Of a stretch of DNA of 41,328 nt, positions 33,412-41,328 are shown piece after piece. The notes beneath the pieces are model-generated. The model did not search any database, was not told the origin of the DNA, and worked only from the letters and a program-made list of their open reading frames with translations. Both the position numbers and the translations under genes were made by a program. Position 1 is the first letter of the stretch, and every line of letters begins with the position of its first letter. The stretch lies in contig NZ_BMYK01000039.1 in the NCBI RefSeq assembly GCF_014652235.1, positions 1 through 41,328 on the forward strand, in the 5' to 3' direction. The stretch comes from Pseudorhodoferax aquiterrae. GTDB taxonomy: Bacteria; Pseudomonadota; Gammaproteobacteria; Burkholderiales; Burkholderiaceae_C.

Positions 33412-35499
33412 ATGAACACGCCCGCCCGCCCGCCACTGGACGTGCCGGCCGATGCGCCGGCCATCGAGAGCTACCAGCTGCCGCAGCTGATCCGCGACCT
33501 GCGCACCTACCAGGCCGAGCTGGAGAGCCAGAACAAGGTCCTGCGCTACAGCCAGTCCATGGCCGAGGCGGCATCCGAGCGCTTCGAGACCCTGTTCTCG
33601 AGCGTGCCGCTGGCGCTGATGGTCGTCGACGAGCACGACCTCGTGGTGCAGAGCAATTCGATGGCGCAGCGCTCGTTCCAGCCGACCGAGCGCGACCGGC
33701 CGCTCAACTTCCTGATGCCCTTCGTGAGCGCGGGCAGCGCCCAGGCCGTGCAGGCGGCCTTCGCCCAGGCCCGCACGGAGGGCCATGCCGAAGCCAAGGA
33801 GGTGCTGTTCCAGATCGGCGACGACGGCGCCATCACGGGCGACCTGCACATCGCGCGGCTGGACAACGCGCACGAACCCGTCGTGCACTTCATTTGCGCC
33901 GTGATCGACCAGGGCCCGCTGCTGGCCGAGCGCCGCGCACTGCTGCAGAGCGGTGCCGAGCTGCAGCAGCGCAACGAGCAGCTGCGCCTGAGCGAGGCAC
34001 GGCTGGCCGACATCATCAATTCCTCGCTGGACGCGATCGTCTGCGTGGACCGTGAGCGCCGCATCACCGTGTTCAACCCCACGGCCGCCGCGCTGTTCCA
34101 GTGCCCGCCGGCCGATGCGCTGGGCAGCCCGCTGGAGCGCTTCTTCCCCGATGCGGCCGAGGTGCTGGCCATGCACCAGATCTCCACCGAACTGCCGGCC
34201 ACCGAGATGCAGGCCCTGACCGCGCTGGGCGGCGCCGTGCCGGTGGAGGTCAGCATGGCCTTCGGCGACACCACCACCGTGTTCGCACGCGACCTGACCG
34301 CGCGCAAGCGCGAGGAGGCGCAGCGCAATGCGCTGGAGGCGCAGCTGCGCGAGTCGCAGAAGATGCAGGCCGTGGGCACCATGGCCGGCGGCATCGCGCA
34401 CGATTTCAACAACATCCTGCACGCCATCCTGGGCAACGTGGAGCTGGCCAAGGAAGACAGTGCGCTCAACAGCACGGCGCAGGAAAGCCTGCGCGAGATC
34501 GAGAAGGCCGGCCGGCGCGCGCGCGACCTGGTGCGCCAGATCCTGACCTTCAGCCGCAACGAGGCACCACGCCGCGTGCCGACCGACCTGGCCGAGGTTG
34601 CCAGCGAGACCGAGCGGCTGCTGCGCGTGACGCTGCCGCCGCAGGTGGAACTGCTGCTGCGCGTGCACCCCGGCGTGCCCGCGGTGCTGGCCGACCCCAC
34701 CCAGGTCGAGCAGGCCGTGCTGAACCTGTGCACGAACGCGATCCAGGCGATCCAGGCCACGCCCGAGGCGCGCGGCACGGTCTGGATCGAACTGCAGAGC
34801 GAGGCGCCCTCCTCCGCCCGCTGCGCGCGGCTGGGCCTCGCGCCAGGCCACTACGCGCGGCTCAGCGTGCGCGACAACGGGCCGGGCATGGACCCGGCCA
34901 CGCGCGAGCGCATCTTCGAGCCCTTCTTCACGACCAAGGAGGTCGGCCAGGGCACGGGCCTGGGCCTGGCGGTGGTGCACGGCGTCATGCGCAGCAACGG
35001 CGGCGCGGTGGACGTGCACAGCGAGCCCGGCCGCGGCAGCCACTTCATGCTGTACTTCCCGGCCACCAGCGAAGCGGCCGAGGCCGCCACCGGCGCGCCG
35101 CCACCGCCCGACAGCGTGCAGGGCGCCGGCCAGCACGTGATGTACGTGGACGACGACCAGGCCCTGGTGTTCCTCGTCGAGCGGCTGCTGCGCCGGCGCG
35201 GCTTTCGCGTCAGCGGCTTCACGGACCCTTACGAGGCCACCGAGGCCCTGCGCGCCGAACCGCAGGGCTACGACCTGGTCGTGACCGACTACAACATGCC
35301 CGGCTACTGCGGCGTGGACCTGGTGCGCGAGGCGCGCGGCATCCGCGCCGACCTGCCCGTCGCGCTGGCCTCGGGCTACGTCACGGCCGAGATCGAGCGC
35401 GAGGCCATGGCCGAAGGTGCACGCGCGCTGATCCACAAGCCCAACGACGTGCAGGAGCTGTGCGCCACGGTGCAGCGGCTGCTGCAGGAGAACGCCTGA
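33412..35499 (+). CDS. Hybrid PAS sensor histidine kinase with receiver domain
   Basis: A 695-residue soluble hybrid kinase. No transmembrane segments or signal peptide are visible, so it senses a cytosolic signal. The order is an N-terminal coiled coil (LRTYQAELESQNKVLRYSQS), a PAS domain (about 60-170), a second PAS (about 198-300), HisKA with phospho-acceptor H330 (GGIAHDFNNIL), HATPase_c (LNLCTNAIQAI; DNGPGMDPATRERIFEPFFTTK; GTGLGLAVV), and a C-terminal receiver with D626 (VVTDYNMPG) and K676 (IHKPND). It lies 22 bases behind gcvP and 2 bases before the RluA-type gene, so it appears to be part of the gcv operon. Output partners are not visible in the window. Confidence 0.92.
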   Translation: MNTPARPPLDVPADAPAIESYQLPQLIRDLRTYQAELESQNKVLRYSQSMAEAASERFETLFSSVPLALMVVDEHDLVVQSNSMAQRSFQPTERDRPLNFLMPFVSAGSAQAVQAAFAQARTEGHAEAKEVLFQIGDDGAITGDLHIARLDNAHEPVVHFICAVIDQGPLLAERRALLQSGAELQQRNEQLRLSEARLADIINSSLDAIVCVDRERRITVFNPTAAALFQCPPADALGSPLERFFPDAAEVLAMHQISTELPATEMQALTALGGAVPVEVSMAFGDTTTVFARDLTARKREEAQRNALEAQLRESQKMQAVGTMAGGIAHDFNNILHAILGNVELAKEDSALNSTAQESLREIEKAGRRARDLVRQILTFSRNEAPRRVPTDLAEVASETERLLRVTLPPQVELLLRVHPGVPAVLADPTQVEQAVLNLCTNAIQAIQATPEARGTVWIELQSEAPSSARCARLGLAPGHYARLSVRDNGPGMDPATRERIFEPFFTTKEVGQGTGLGLAVVHGVMRSNGGAVDVHSEPGRGSHFMLYFPATSEAAEAATGAPPPPDSVQGAGQHVMYVDDDQALVFLVERLLRRRGFRVSGFTDPYEATEALRAEPQGYDLVVTDYNMPGYCGVDLVREARGIRADLPVALASGYVTAEIEREAMAEGARALIHKPNDVQELCATVQRLLQENA

Positions 35500-35501
35500 A
35501 C

Positions 35502-36140
35502 GTGGACTTGCAGGTCGTCCACGCCGACGACGCATTGCTGGTGTTCGACAAGCCCGCCGGCCTGCTGTGCGTGCCGGGCCGCGGCCCCGACAAACACGAT
35601 TGCCTGGCCACACGCGCCCAGGCCCTCTACCCGGACGCGCTGGTCGTGCACCGGCTCGACATGGCGACCTCGGGCCTGGTGCTCATGGGCCGGGGACCGG
35701 CGGCGCAGCGTGCGCTTTCGATGGCCTTCGAGCAGCGCCGCATCGGCAAGCGCTACGAGGCCGTGGTCGATGGCGCCTGGGGCCTGCCCGCCGATGCCGA
35801 CGGCTGGGGCCTGATCGACCTGCCGATCCGCCTGGACTGGGCACGCCGGCCGCTGTCCATCGTCGACCCAGCGGCCGGCAAGCCCAGCCGCACGCGCTGG
35901 CAGTTGCTGGCGCGCGACGCGCAGAGCAGCCGGCTCGCGCTGGAACCGGTGACCGGGCGTTCGCACCAGCTGCGGCTGCACCTGGCCGCGCAAGGCCATG
36001 CCATCCTGGGTGATCCGCTGTACGCCAGCGCGGCCGTGCAGGCGCGCGCGCCGCGGCTGCTGCTGCATGCCTGCTGGCTCCAGCTGCAGCACCCGGCCGA
36101 CGGGCGCGCGCTGGAGTTCGCCAGCCCCGCCCCGTTCTGA
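35502..36140 (+). CDS. RluA-family pseudouridine synthase
   Basis: An RNA pseudouridine synthase of the RluA/RluC family. The catalytic aspartate is D53 in VHRLDMATSGLVLM. The usual companion segments are present: DKPAGLLCVPG near the N terminus, KRYEAVVDG, and EPVTGRSHQLRLHLAAQGHAILGDPLY near the C terminus. It lacks an S4 domain. The start is GTG 35502, two bases after the kinase stop, with GGAG at 35487-35490 (inside the kinase 3' end) as a possible ribosome site. At 212 residues it is on the short side, like RluA itself; the RNA target (23S and/or tRNA) is uncertain. Confidence 0.88.
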   Translation: MDLQVVHADDALLVFDKPAGLLCVPGRGPDKHDCLATRAQALYPDALVVHRLDMATSGLVLMGRGPAAQRALSMAFEQRRIGKRYEAVVDGAWGLPADADGWGLIDLPIRLDWARRPLSIVDPAAGKPSRTRWQLLARDAQSSRLALEPVTGRSHQLRLHLAAQGHAILGDPLYASAAVQARAPRLLLHACWLQLQHPADGRALEFASPAPF

Positions 36141-36230
36141 AGCCCAGACGCGCAGGCGACAGCCCTGGCTGCTGGAACACGGCCGCAGGACTATGCTCGG
36201 CCGCTCCCCACGAGCAAGAAGAGACAAGCG

Positions 36231-37463
36231 ATGTCCCGCTGGACCGCCCTGCGCCCCGTTCTCCCCATCCTCCTTGGCGCCTCGCTGCTGTTGAGCCTGG
36301 CCATGGGCCTGCGCCAGAGCCTGGGCCTGTTCATGCCGCCGCTCACGCGCGACATCGGCATCTCGGTGTCGGACTTCACGATCGCGATCTCGGTGCAGAA
36401 CCTGGCCTGGGGCATCTTCCAGCCCTTCGCCGGCGCGCTGGCCGTGCGCGTGGGCTACCGGCCGTTGCTGGCAGGCGGCGCCGTGCTGTACCTGCTCGGC
36501 CTGGTGCTGCTGGCCACGGCCCACGGCTTCCTGGGCGTGCTGCTGGGCGCCGGCGTCCTGATCGGCGCGGCCATGGCCTGCACCGGCAGCGCGCTCGCCA
36601 TGGCCGTGGCCGCACGCGCCGTGCCGCCCGTGCTGCGCAGCAGCGTGCTGGGCATGGTCTCGGCCGCCGGCTCGCTGGGCGCCTTGATCGCCGCGCCGCT
36701 GGGCCAGGCCATCAGCCAGCACGCAGGCTGGCGCATGGGTGTCGTGGCCTTCGCGGTGCTCGCGCTGGCCATGCTGCCGGCGGCCTGGTGGGCCGGCCGC
36801 GTGGACCGCCTGCCAGCGCCTGCGCTGCCCGTTGGCGGTGCGCAGCAAGGCGCAGGCAGCGCGCTGCGCCTGGCGCTCGCGCACCGGCCTTTCGTCGTGA
36901 TGGCGCTGGCCTACTTCGTCTGCGGCATGCAGCTGGTGTTCCTGACCACCCACCTGCCGGCCTACCTGGACCTGTGCGGCATGGACCCCATGCTCAGCGC
37001 CCAGGCCCTGGGGCTCATCGGCGGCTTCAACGTGCTGGGCAGCCTGTTCTTCGGCTGGGCCGGCGGGCGCTGGCCCAAGCAGGTGCTGCTGGGCATGATC
37101 TACGTGCTGCGCTCGGTCGTCGTGGTCTGGTACTTCCACACCCTGCCGACGGTCGAAAGCACCCTGGTGTTCGCCTCCGTCATGGGCTTCCTGTGGCTGG
37201 GGGTGGCGCCGCTGGTCTCGGGCTGGATCGCCGACACCTTCGGCCTGCGCTGGCAGGCCATGCTGGCCGGCGTCGCCTTCTGCAGCCACCAGTTGGGCAG
37301 CTTCCTGGGCGCGTTCGGCGGCGGCCTGGTCTACGACCTGCTCGGCAACTACCAGCTGGCCTGGCAGGTCGCGGCCGCGATGGGCTTGGCGGCCGGCATC
37401 ACGCAGATCGCCTTCGCGTTTGCCGCCAAGGGCCCGCCCGGCCCGCAGCCCGCACCCGGTTGA
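36231..37463 (+). CDS. MFS transporter, 12 transmembrane segments
   Basis: A major facilitator superfamily transporter of 410 residues with about 12 hydrophobic helices. The N terminus (LLGASLLLSLAMGLRQSLGLFMPPLTRDIGI) and the segment GALAVRVGYRPLLAGGAVLYLLG after helix 2 match the monocarboxylate/oxalate-like group of MFS proteins. A weak AAGAGA ribosome site precedes ATG 36231. The stop at 37461-37463 abuts the stop of the convergent MgtC-like gene at 37464. The substrate is unknown, possibly a small organic acid, as an inference from family resemblance only. Confidence 0.85.
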   Translation: MSRWTALRPVLPILLGASLLLSLAMGLRQSLGLFMPPLTRDIGISVSDFTIAISVQNLAWGIFQPFAGALAVRVGYRPLLAGGAVLYLLGLVLLATAHGFLGVLLGAGVLIGAAMACTGSALAMAVAARAVPPVLRSSVLGMVSAAGSLGALIAAPLGQAISQHAGWRMGVVAFAVLALAMLPAAWWAGRVDRLPAPALPVGGAQQGAGSALRLALAHRPFVVMALAYFVCGMQLVFLTTHLPAYLDLCGMDPMLSAQALGLIGGFNVLGSLFFGWAGGRWPKQVLLGMIYVLRSVVVVWYFHTLPTVESTLVFASVMGFLWLGVAPLVSGWIADTFGLRWQAMLAGVAFCSHQLGSFLGAFGGGLVYDLLGNYQLAWQVAAAMGLAAGITQIAFAFAAKGPPGPQPAPG

Positions 37464-38786
37464 TCAGGAATGCAGCCGGCCCAGCGCCGGCAGCCACTGC
37501 GTGAGCCAGGGCTCGAGCTGGCGCGCCAGCAGCAGGCCCGCCAGTCCGGCAGCCGCCACGCCCAGCATGGCCGCGCCCAGGCGCAGGATCAGCCCGCGCT
37601 CGCGCGTGCGCAGCACGAAGGACAGGCTGAAGGCCATGCTCGTGAACGAGGCCAGCACCGCACCCGTGCCGGCCACGCCGGGCGCAAGACTCCCCTGCGC
37701 GGCCAGCGTGGCGGCGGCCGCCACCGCGCTCGCGCTGGACATCAGCCCGCCGACCACGCTCACGAAGTAAAAGCCCGCATCGCCGAACTGGCGCTGCGTG
37801 AGCGCGCCCACCACGTGCAGCAGCAGGAACACCACGCCGTACTTGAGCGCCTGCGGCAGCGAGAACGGCAGGTCCAGCGTGATGGCCGGCGCCTGCACCG
37901 GCGGCAGGCCGCGGCGCCCGCGCAGGCTGGCCAGCACGAGCACCACACAGCGCAACAGCATCAGGCCGAAGGCGCCCAGCGAGCCCAGCAGCGCCAGCGG
38001 CGCCAGGATGGCCAGCAGCGCGGCATTGCGCAGCAGCATGGCGGCCGTGGCCAGCAGGATGCCGCGAAAGGCCGTGCCCTGCAGCGCGCCGGCCGACTGG
38101 CGCACGCGCGAGGCCATCTCGATCACCGTGAAGTTGCTGTTGACCAAGCCGCCCAGGAAGCCCGACAGCTCGGCGCCGCGCGTGCCATACATCTTCCACA
38201 GGATGTAGTTCACGAAGCCGATGCCCGCGATCAGGATCACCGTGACCCAGGCCGCGCGCGGCTCCACCAGGCCCAGCGGCCCGATGGGGCCGGCCGGCAG
38301 CGCCGGGTAGATCACGATGGCCAGGATGGCCAGCAGCAGCGCCGAGCGCAGCTCGCCTTCCGACAGGCCCATGGAGAAGCCGGCCAGCCGCTCCTTCCAG
38401 GCCAGCAGCGCGGTGGCGATGACCATCACCGCTGCCGGCGAGATGGTGTGGCCCAGGCCGCACAGGATGCCGGCCATGCAGGTCACCAGCATCGCGGCCG
38501 AGGTGGTGAGTTCGGCGCCCTGGTTCGCGCGCAGCGTCTGCACGTTGAGCACCACGGTCAGCATGCCGGTCAATGCCATCGTGGCAAGCGCAAAGGGCGT
38601 GCCCAGCGAGCCACCCAGCGCGCCCAGCAGGGCCACGAAGCCGAAGGTGCGCAGGCCGGCCTCCTTGCCGCGGCGCTCGCGCTCCAGGCCGATCAACAGG
38701 CCCAGCGCAAGGGCCAGCGCCAGCCGCACGAGAATTTGCACATAGGGCCAGCTCTCGGCCGGCAGGGGGGAAGACGGTTCGGGCAT
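37464..38786 (-). CDS. MgtC/SapB and DUF4010 membrane protein
   Basis: A multi-pass membrane protein of 440 residues. The N-terminal part matches the MgtC/SapB-type segment (LVRLALALALGLLIGLERERRGKEAGLRTFGFVALLGALGG), and the C-terminal two thirds match DUF4010 (for example GFVNYILWKMYGTRGAELSGFLGGLVNSNFTV and GVVFLLLHVVGA). Function is not established; MgtC-like domains have been linked to magnesium stress and ATPase control, but the DUF4010 form is uncharacterised. ATG 38786 is chosen because the upstream extension is Arg/Gly/Pro-rich and unlike protein. It is divergent from the RibD-like gene. Confidence 0.88.
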   Translation of the reverse strand: MPEPSSPLPAESWPYVQILVRLALALALGLLIGLERERRGKEAGLRTFGFVALLGALGGSLGTPFALATMALTGMLTVVLNVQTLRANQGAELTTSAAMLVTCMAGILCGLGHTISPAAVMVIATALLAWKERLAGFSMGLSEGELRSALLLAILAIVIYPALPAGPIGPLGLVEPRAAWVTVILIAGIGFVNYILWKMYGTRGAELSGFLGGLVNSNFTVIEMASRVRQSAGALQGTAFRGILLATAAMLLRNAALLAILAPLALLGSLGAFGLMLLRCVVLVLASLRGRRGLPPVQAPAITLDLPFSLPQALKYGVVFLLLHVVGALTQRQFGDAGFYFVSVVGGLMSSASAVAAAATLAAQGSLAPGVAGTGAVLASFTSMAFSLSFVLRTRERGLILRLGAAMLGVAAAGLAGLLLARQLEPWLTQWLPALGRLHS

Positions 38787-38917
38787 CGCGGCCCAGTGTA
38801 AGACCCTGTTTCCGGGGCCGCAGTCCTTGGCTTGCTGGCCTACAGTGGGGCCGGCCACGCACTGCTAGCATGGCCCGCAGCCGCCCGTGCCGTCCCGGCG
38901 CGCGCCCGACCCGGGAG

Positions 38918-39802
38918 ATGACCCTGAGCGCTGTTCCCCTACCGCATGCCGGCGCCGCCGCGCAGGCCGGCATCGATGCCCTGTGGCCCATCTGCCTGGC
39001 GCTCGCGCAACAGCGGCGCGAAGGCCGCCCCCCGCTCGCCGACGGCGTGCCGTTGCGCTGGACCGAGGCCGGCGGCTATGCCTTGCGCCCGGGCTGGGAC
39101 ACCCAGGCCGAGCAGCTGTTCGCGCTGCTCAAGCCGCTGCTGGACCGCCAGGGCGCCGGGGCCGACTGGACCATCGCCCAGCTCGGCCAGAGCCTGGACG
39201 GCTGCATCGCCACGCACTGCGGCGACGCCTTCTACGTGAACGGGCCCGAGGGCCTCACCCACCTGCACCGGCTGCGCGCGCTCAGCGACGCCGTGGTCGT
39301 GGGCGCCAGCACCGCGAGCCTGGACGACCCGCAGCTGACCGTGCGCCACGTGGCCGGCCCCCATCCCGTGCGCGTGGTGCTGGACCCGCGGCTGCGCGTG
39401 CGCGCCGACGCGCGCGTGTTCCGCGATGGCGCAGCGCCCACGCTGCTGGTCTGCGAGGCCGCCCACCGCGCGCAGGCGCAGGCGCGGCTCGGTGCCGACC
39501 AGGTCATCGCGCTTGCGCCCGACGCCGATGGCCGGCTGCCGCTGCCGGCCCTGCGCCAGGCGTTGGCCGAGCGCGGCCTGCGCACGCTGTTCGTCGAGGG
39601 CGGTGGCGTCACGGTGTCGCAGTTCGCGCAGCAGGGCTGCCTAGACCGGCTGCACCTGATCGTCGCGCCCGTGGTCATCGGCGCGGGCCGGCCCGGCCTG
39701 CAGGTGCGGCGCGCCGACGCCATGGCCCAGGCGCTGCGCCCGCCCACGCGCACCTTCGCCATGGGCGGCGACGTGTTGTGGGACATGGACCTGCGCGGCT
39801 GA
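38918..39802 (+). CDS. RibD C-terminal-domain (dihydrofolate reductase-like) protein
   Basis: A 294-residue protein with a RibD_C reductase domain from about residue 85: WTIAQLGQSLDGCIAT, YVNGPEGLTHLHRLRALSDAVVVGASTASLDDPQLTVR and LFVEGGGVTVSQF are the usual NADPH and substrate segments. RibD in riboflavin synthesis also has a deaminase domain; here it is missing and replaced by an 80-residue unrelated N terminus. The protein may reduce a pterin- or pyrimidine-type intermediate rather than make riboflavin. The start is uncertain: ATG 38918 has no good spacing from GGGAG, and ATG 38870 is in frame. It lies next to and convergent with a GNAT/methyltransferase/glycosyltransferase-like operon. 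Confidence 0.8.
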   Translation: MTLSAVPLPHAGAAAQAGIDALWPICLALAQQRREGRPPLADGVPLRWTEAGGYALRPGWDTQAEQLFALLKPLLDRQGAGADWTIAQLGQSLDGCIATHCGDAFYVNGPEGLTHLHRLRALSDAVVVGASTASLDDPQLTVRHVAGPHPVRVVLDPRLRVRADARVFRDGAAPTLLVCEAAHRAQAQARLGADQVIALAPDADGRLPLPALRQALAERGLRTLFVEGGGVTVSQFAQQGCLDRLHLIVAPVVIGAGRPGLQVRRADAMAQALRPPTRTFAMGGDVLWDMDLRG

Positions 39803-39803
39803 A

Positions 39804-40382
39804 TCAGCCCGCAAGGCGCATGCGCCAGATCAGCTGCACCTCGTCCGGCAGCTCGGGATAGGCGCCCGGGCGGGCCGCGGTCAGCCGCAAGCCGGCACGC
39901 GCGTAGAGCCGGCAGGCGGCCGGGTTGTTGTTCTGCGTCTCGATCTTGAGTTCGCGACAGCCCGCGCGGCGGGCCCAGGCCTGGGTCGCGCCGACCAAGG
40001 CCATGGCCAGCCCACGCCTGCGCCAGCCGGGCGCGACGCGCAGGTCCCACAGCACCGCGAGGTCGTCGCGGCCTTCCAGCAGGTCGACGCCGGGCGTGGC
40101 GACGGCCACGAGCGCGCCGCCCACGCGCACCGGGCCGTCGTAGGCCGCGAGCAAGGCCCAGGCACGCGTGTCGAAGTCATGCGGCCAACGCAGCGGGTCC
40201 TCCAAGGCGTCGTAGTCCTTGGTGAAGGCGGCGACGGGCTGCTCCTGCAGCGTCCAGCCCGCGGGCGCCGCATGCACGCTGCAGACGGTGCGCGCGGTGA
40301 ACACGCTGGGAATGCTGGCGTGGCCGTCGAGCGCGAGGGCACTCTCCTCGCGCAGCCGCAGTGGGGGTGGCATGGTGTTCAT
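39804..40382 (-). CDS. GNAT-family N-acetyltransferase
   Basis: A 192-residue acetyltransferase predicted to transfer acetyl from acetyl-CoA to an amine. The GNAT fold is visible with the cofactor-binding motif A in LWDLRVAPGWRRRGLAMALV (about residues 111-130) and the following KIETQNNNPAACRLYARAGL block. The first 60 residues are variable. Its ATG at 40382 overlaps the stop of the methyltransferase gene (ATGA 40379-40382), so it is co-translated with it. The acceptor is unknown. Its stop is only one base from the stop of the convergent RibD-like gene. Confidence 0.88.
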   Translation of the reverse strand: MNTMPPPLRLREESALALDGHASIPSVFTARTVCSVHAAPAGWTLQEQPVAAFTKDYDALEDPLRWPHDFDTRAWALLAAYDGPVRVGGALVAVATPGVDLLEGRDDLAVLWDLRVAPGWRRRGLAMALVGATQAWARRAGCRELKIETQNNNPAACRLYARAGLRLTAARPGAYPELPDEVQLIWRMRLAG

Positions 40383-41248
40383 GGCGTCGGCCAGGCCAGC
40401 AGGTCGGCGTGGCCCACGCGCAGATGGCTGCCGGGCGGCGGCGCGGCGCGGCGTGCCCGCCAGGCCTGCACGGTGGCTGCCGCCTGCGGCGCCTGCTCGG
40501 TGGCGGCCCGGGCCATGCCCTCCAGCAGGGCCTGCAGCATGGCGTCGTCGCGCGCACTGCGGCCGGCCTCGACCAGCCAGTCGCTGGCCAGCACCTGCGT
40601 GCGGTAGCCGGCCGCCTGCAACAAGGCAGTGGCGCGTGCCGTGGCCGTGGGCCCCAGCGCGGGGCCGAAGCCCTTGTCGCGGCGCTGGTGGGCGCCGAAC
40701 CAGGCCTGGACCTGCGCGTCGCCGGCATCCTGCGCAGACCACGCGATCCGGCCGTCCACATCGAGCGCCCAGCACACCGCCGCGCGCGCGGCCCGGCAGT
40801 GGCCGACCAGCGCGGCCAGCCAGGGGTCGGACACGAGGTCGAGCAGGGCCGATGCCGTCACGAGCGCGCTGCCCGCGAACGGCAGCCCGTCCAGTTGCGT
40901 CGCGAGGTCGGCCTGCGTGCGCACGATGTCCACGCGCAGCTGCGGGCCTTCGAGCTGCAGCAGCCCGGGCGCGGTGTGCAGGCGCAGCCCCTCCTGCGCG
41001 GCCCAGTCCGCCAGCAGCGCGGGCAGCGCGTCCAGCAGCGCGCGGTCGTGGTCGACCAGGTGCCAGTGCTGCACCCCGCCCAGGCGCGGCGCCAGCGCGC
41101 GCAGGCTGGCCCCCGTGCCGCAACCCAGGTCCAGCACACGCAGCGGGCCGGCAGGCCGCCAGGCCGCCAGCGCGGCGTCGCTGGCGGCACGCGCGGCCCG
41201 GTCGAAGGGCTCGCGCAGGGCCAGCCAGTCGCGGCTGAAGCCGCTCAT
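40379..41248 (-). CDS. Class I SAM-dependent methyltransferase
   Basis: A 289-residue methyltransferase with the SAM-binding motif I VLDLGCGTGASL (residues 38-49) and downstream HWHLVDHDRALL and ASALLDLVSDPWL segments of the Rossmann-like fold. The substrate is not predictable. Its ATG (41246-41248) overlaps the stop of the upstream glycosyltransferase-like gene and its stop overlaps the GNAT gene, so three genes form a tightly coupled minus-strand set. Confidence 0.9.
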   Translation of the reverse strand: MSGFSRDWLALREPFDRAARAASDAALAAWRPAGPLRVLDLGCGTGASLRALAPRLGGVQHWHLVDHDRALLDALPALLADWAAQEGLRLHTAPGLLQLEGPQLRVDIVRTQADLATQLDGLPFAGSALVTASALLDLVSDPWLAALVGHCRAARAAVCWALDVDGRIAWSAQDAGDAQVQAWFGAHQRRDKGFGPALGPTATARATALLQAAGYRTQVLASDWLVEAGRSARDDAMLQALLEGMARAATEQAPQAAATVQAWRARRAAPPPGSHLRVGHADLLAWPTP

Positions 41249-41328
41249 GCGACGCGCTCCAGCACGGCCGCGAAGCGCGCGGCGGACTGCTCCCAGCGCG
41301 GCAGCTGCAGGCCGGCCGCGCGGGCGGC
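41245..41328 (-). CDS. Probable glycosyltransferase, C-terminal end only
   Basis: Only the last 27 codons are in the window: GLQLPRWEQSAARFAAVLER leads to the terminal residues VA and a TGA at 41245-41247. Its stop overlaps the methyltransferase start (ATGA), so it belongs to the same operon. The LPRWEQSAARF segment resembles the C-terminal helix of family 4 glycosyltransferases, but such a short piece does not prove the family. The gene continues outside the window on the minus strand. Confidence 0.45.
   Translation of the reverse strand, partial: AARAAGLQLPRWEQSAARFAAVLERVA

Overview
The window is GC-rich DNA from a bacterial chromosome. It looks like a betaproteobacterium of the order Burkholderiales, probably Comamonadaceae. 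The reasons are the high GC, the tilS-lysC-tRNA-Ser neighbourhood, the TRAP and AGCS transporters, and a complete gcvTHP operon behind a tandem glycine riboswitch. No 16S gene or species marker is present, so the family assignment is inference.

Positions 1 to about 11150 are accessory DNA, a mosaic and apparently incomplete prophage. From left to right it holds a major capsid gene open at the window edge, a coiled-coil/Gly-rich protein, small proteins, a prohead protease, an HNH endonuclease, a 443-bp stretch with no convincing gene, a full-length tape measure gene and a small partner. Next comes an inverted two-gene cassette (DUF1828/DUF1829-type protein plus an unnamed partner), then small genes, a short TAGCC direct-repeat array and several dyads. 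No terminase, portal, tail tube, tail tip, lysis gene or integrase is seen in the window. The prophage ends beside a tRNA-Ser(GCU) gene whose 3' end faces it.

Positions 11190 to about 15680 hold core genes mostly on the minus strand: tRNA-Ser, aspartate kinase (lysC), tRNA-Ile lysidine synthetase (tilS) and a two-subunit 3-oxoacid CoA-transferase. A PAS-LuxR regulator is divergent from the CoA-transferase across a perfect dyad. Positions 15670 to 20449 are an ethanolamine-use unit: an EutR-like AraC regulator facing away from an ethanolamine permease and eutBC. A CMD-type peroxidase-like gene, a thioesterase/SDR pair and ETF-ubiquinone oxidoreductase follow.

Positions 24234 to 36140 centre on amino-acid uptake and glycine catabolism. 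They hold an AGCS (sodium:alanine/glycine-type) symporter behind a strong sigma-54 promoter match, a TRAP transporter (dctPQM), the tandem glycine riboswitch and gcvT-gcvH-gcvP. A hybrid PAS histidine kinase and an RluA-type pseudouridine synthase follow so tightly that they probably share the gcv transcript. The right end holds an MFS transporter, an MgtC/DUF4010 membrane protein, a RibD-C-domain reductase and a minus-strand chain of glycosyltransferase-like (partial), methyltransferase and GNAT genes.

The least explained items are the DUF1828 cassette in the prophage, the kinase wired into the glycine cleavage operon, and the RibD-like/GNAT/methyltransferase/glycosyltransferase group at the right edge.
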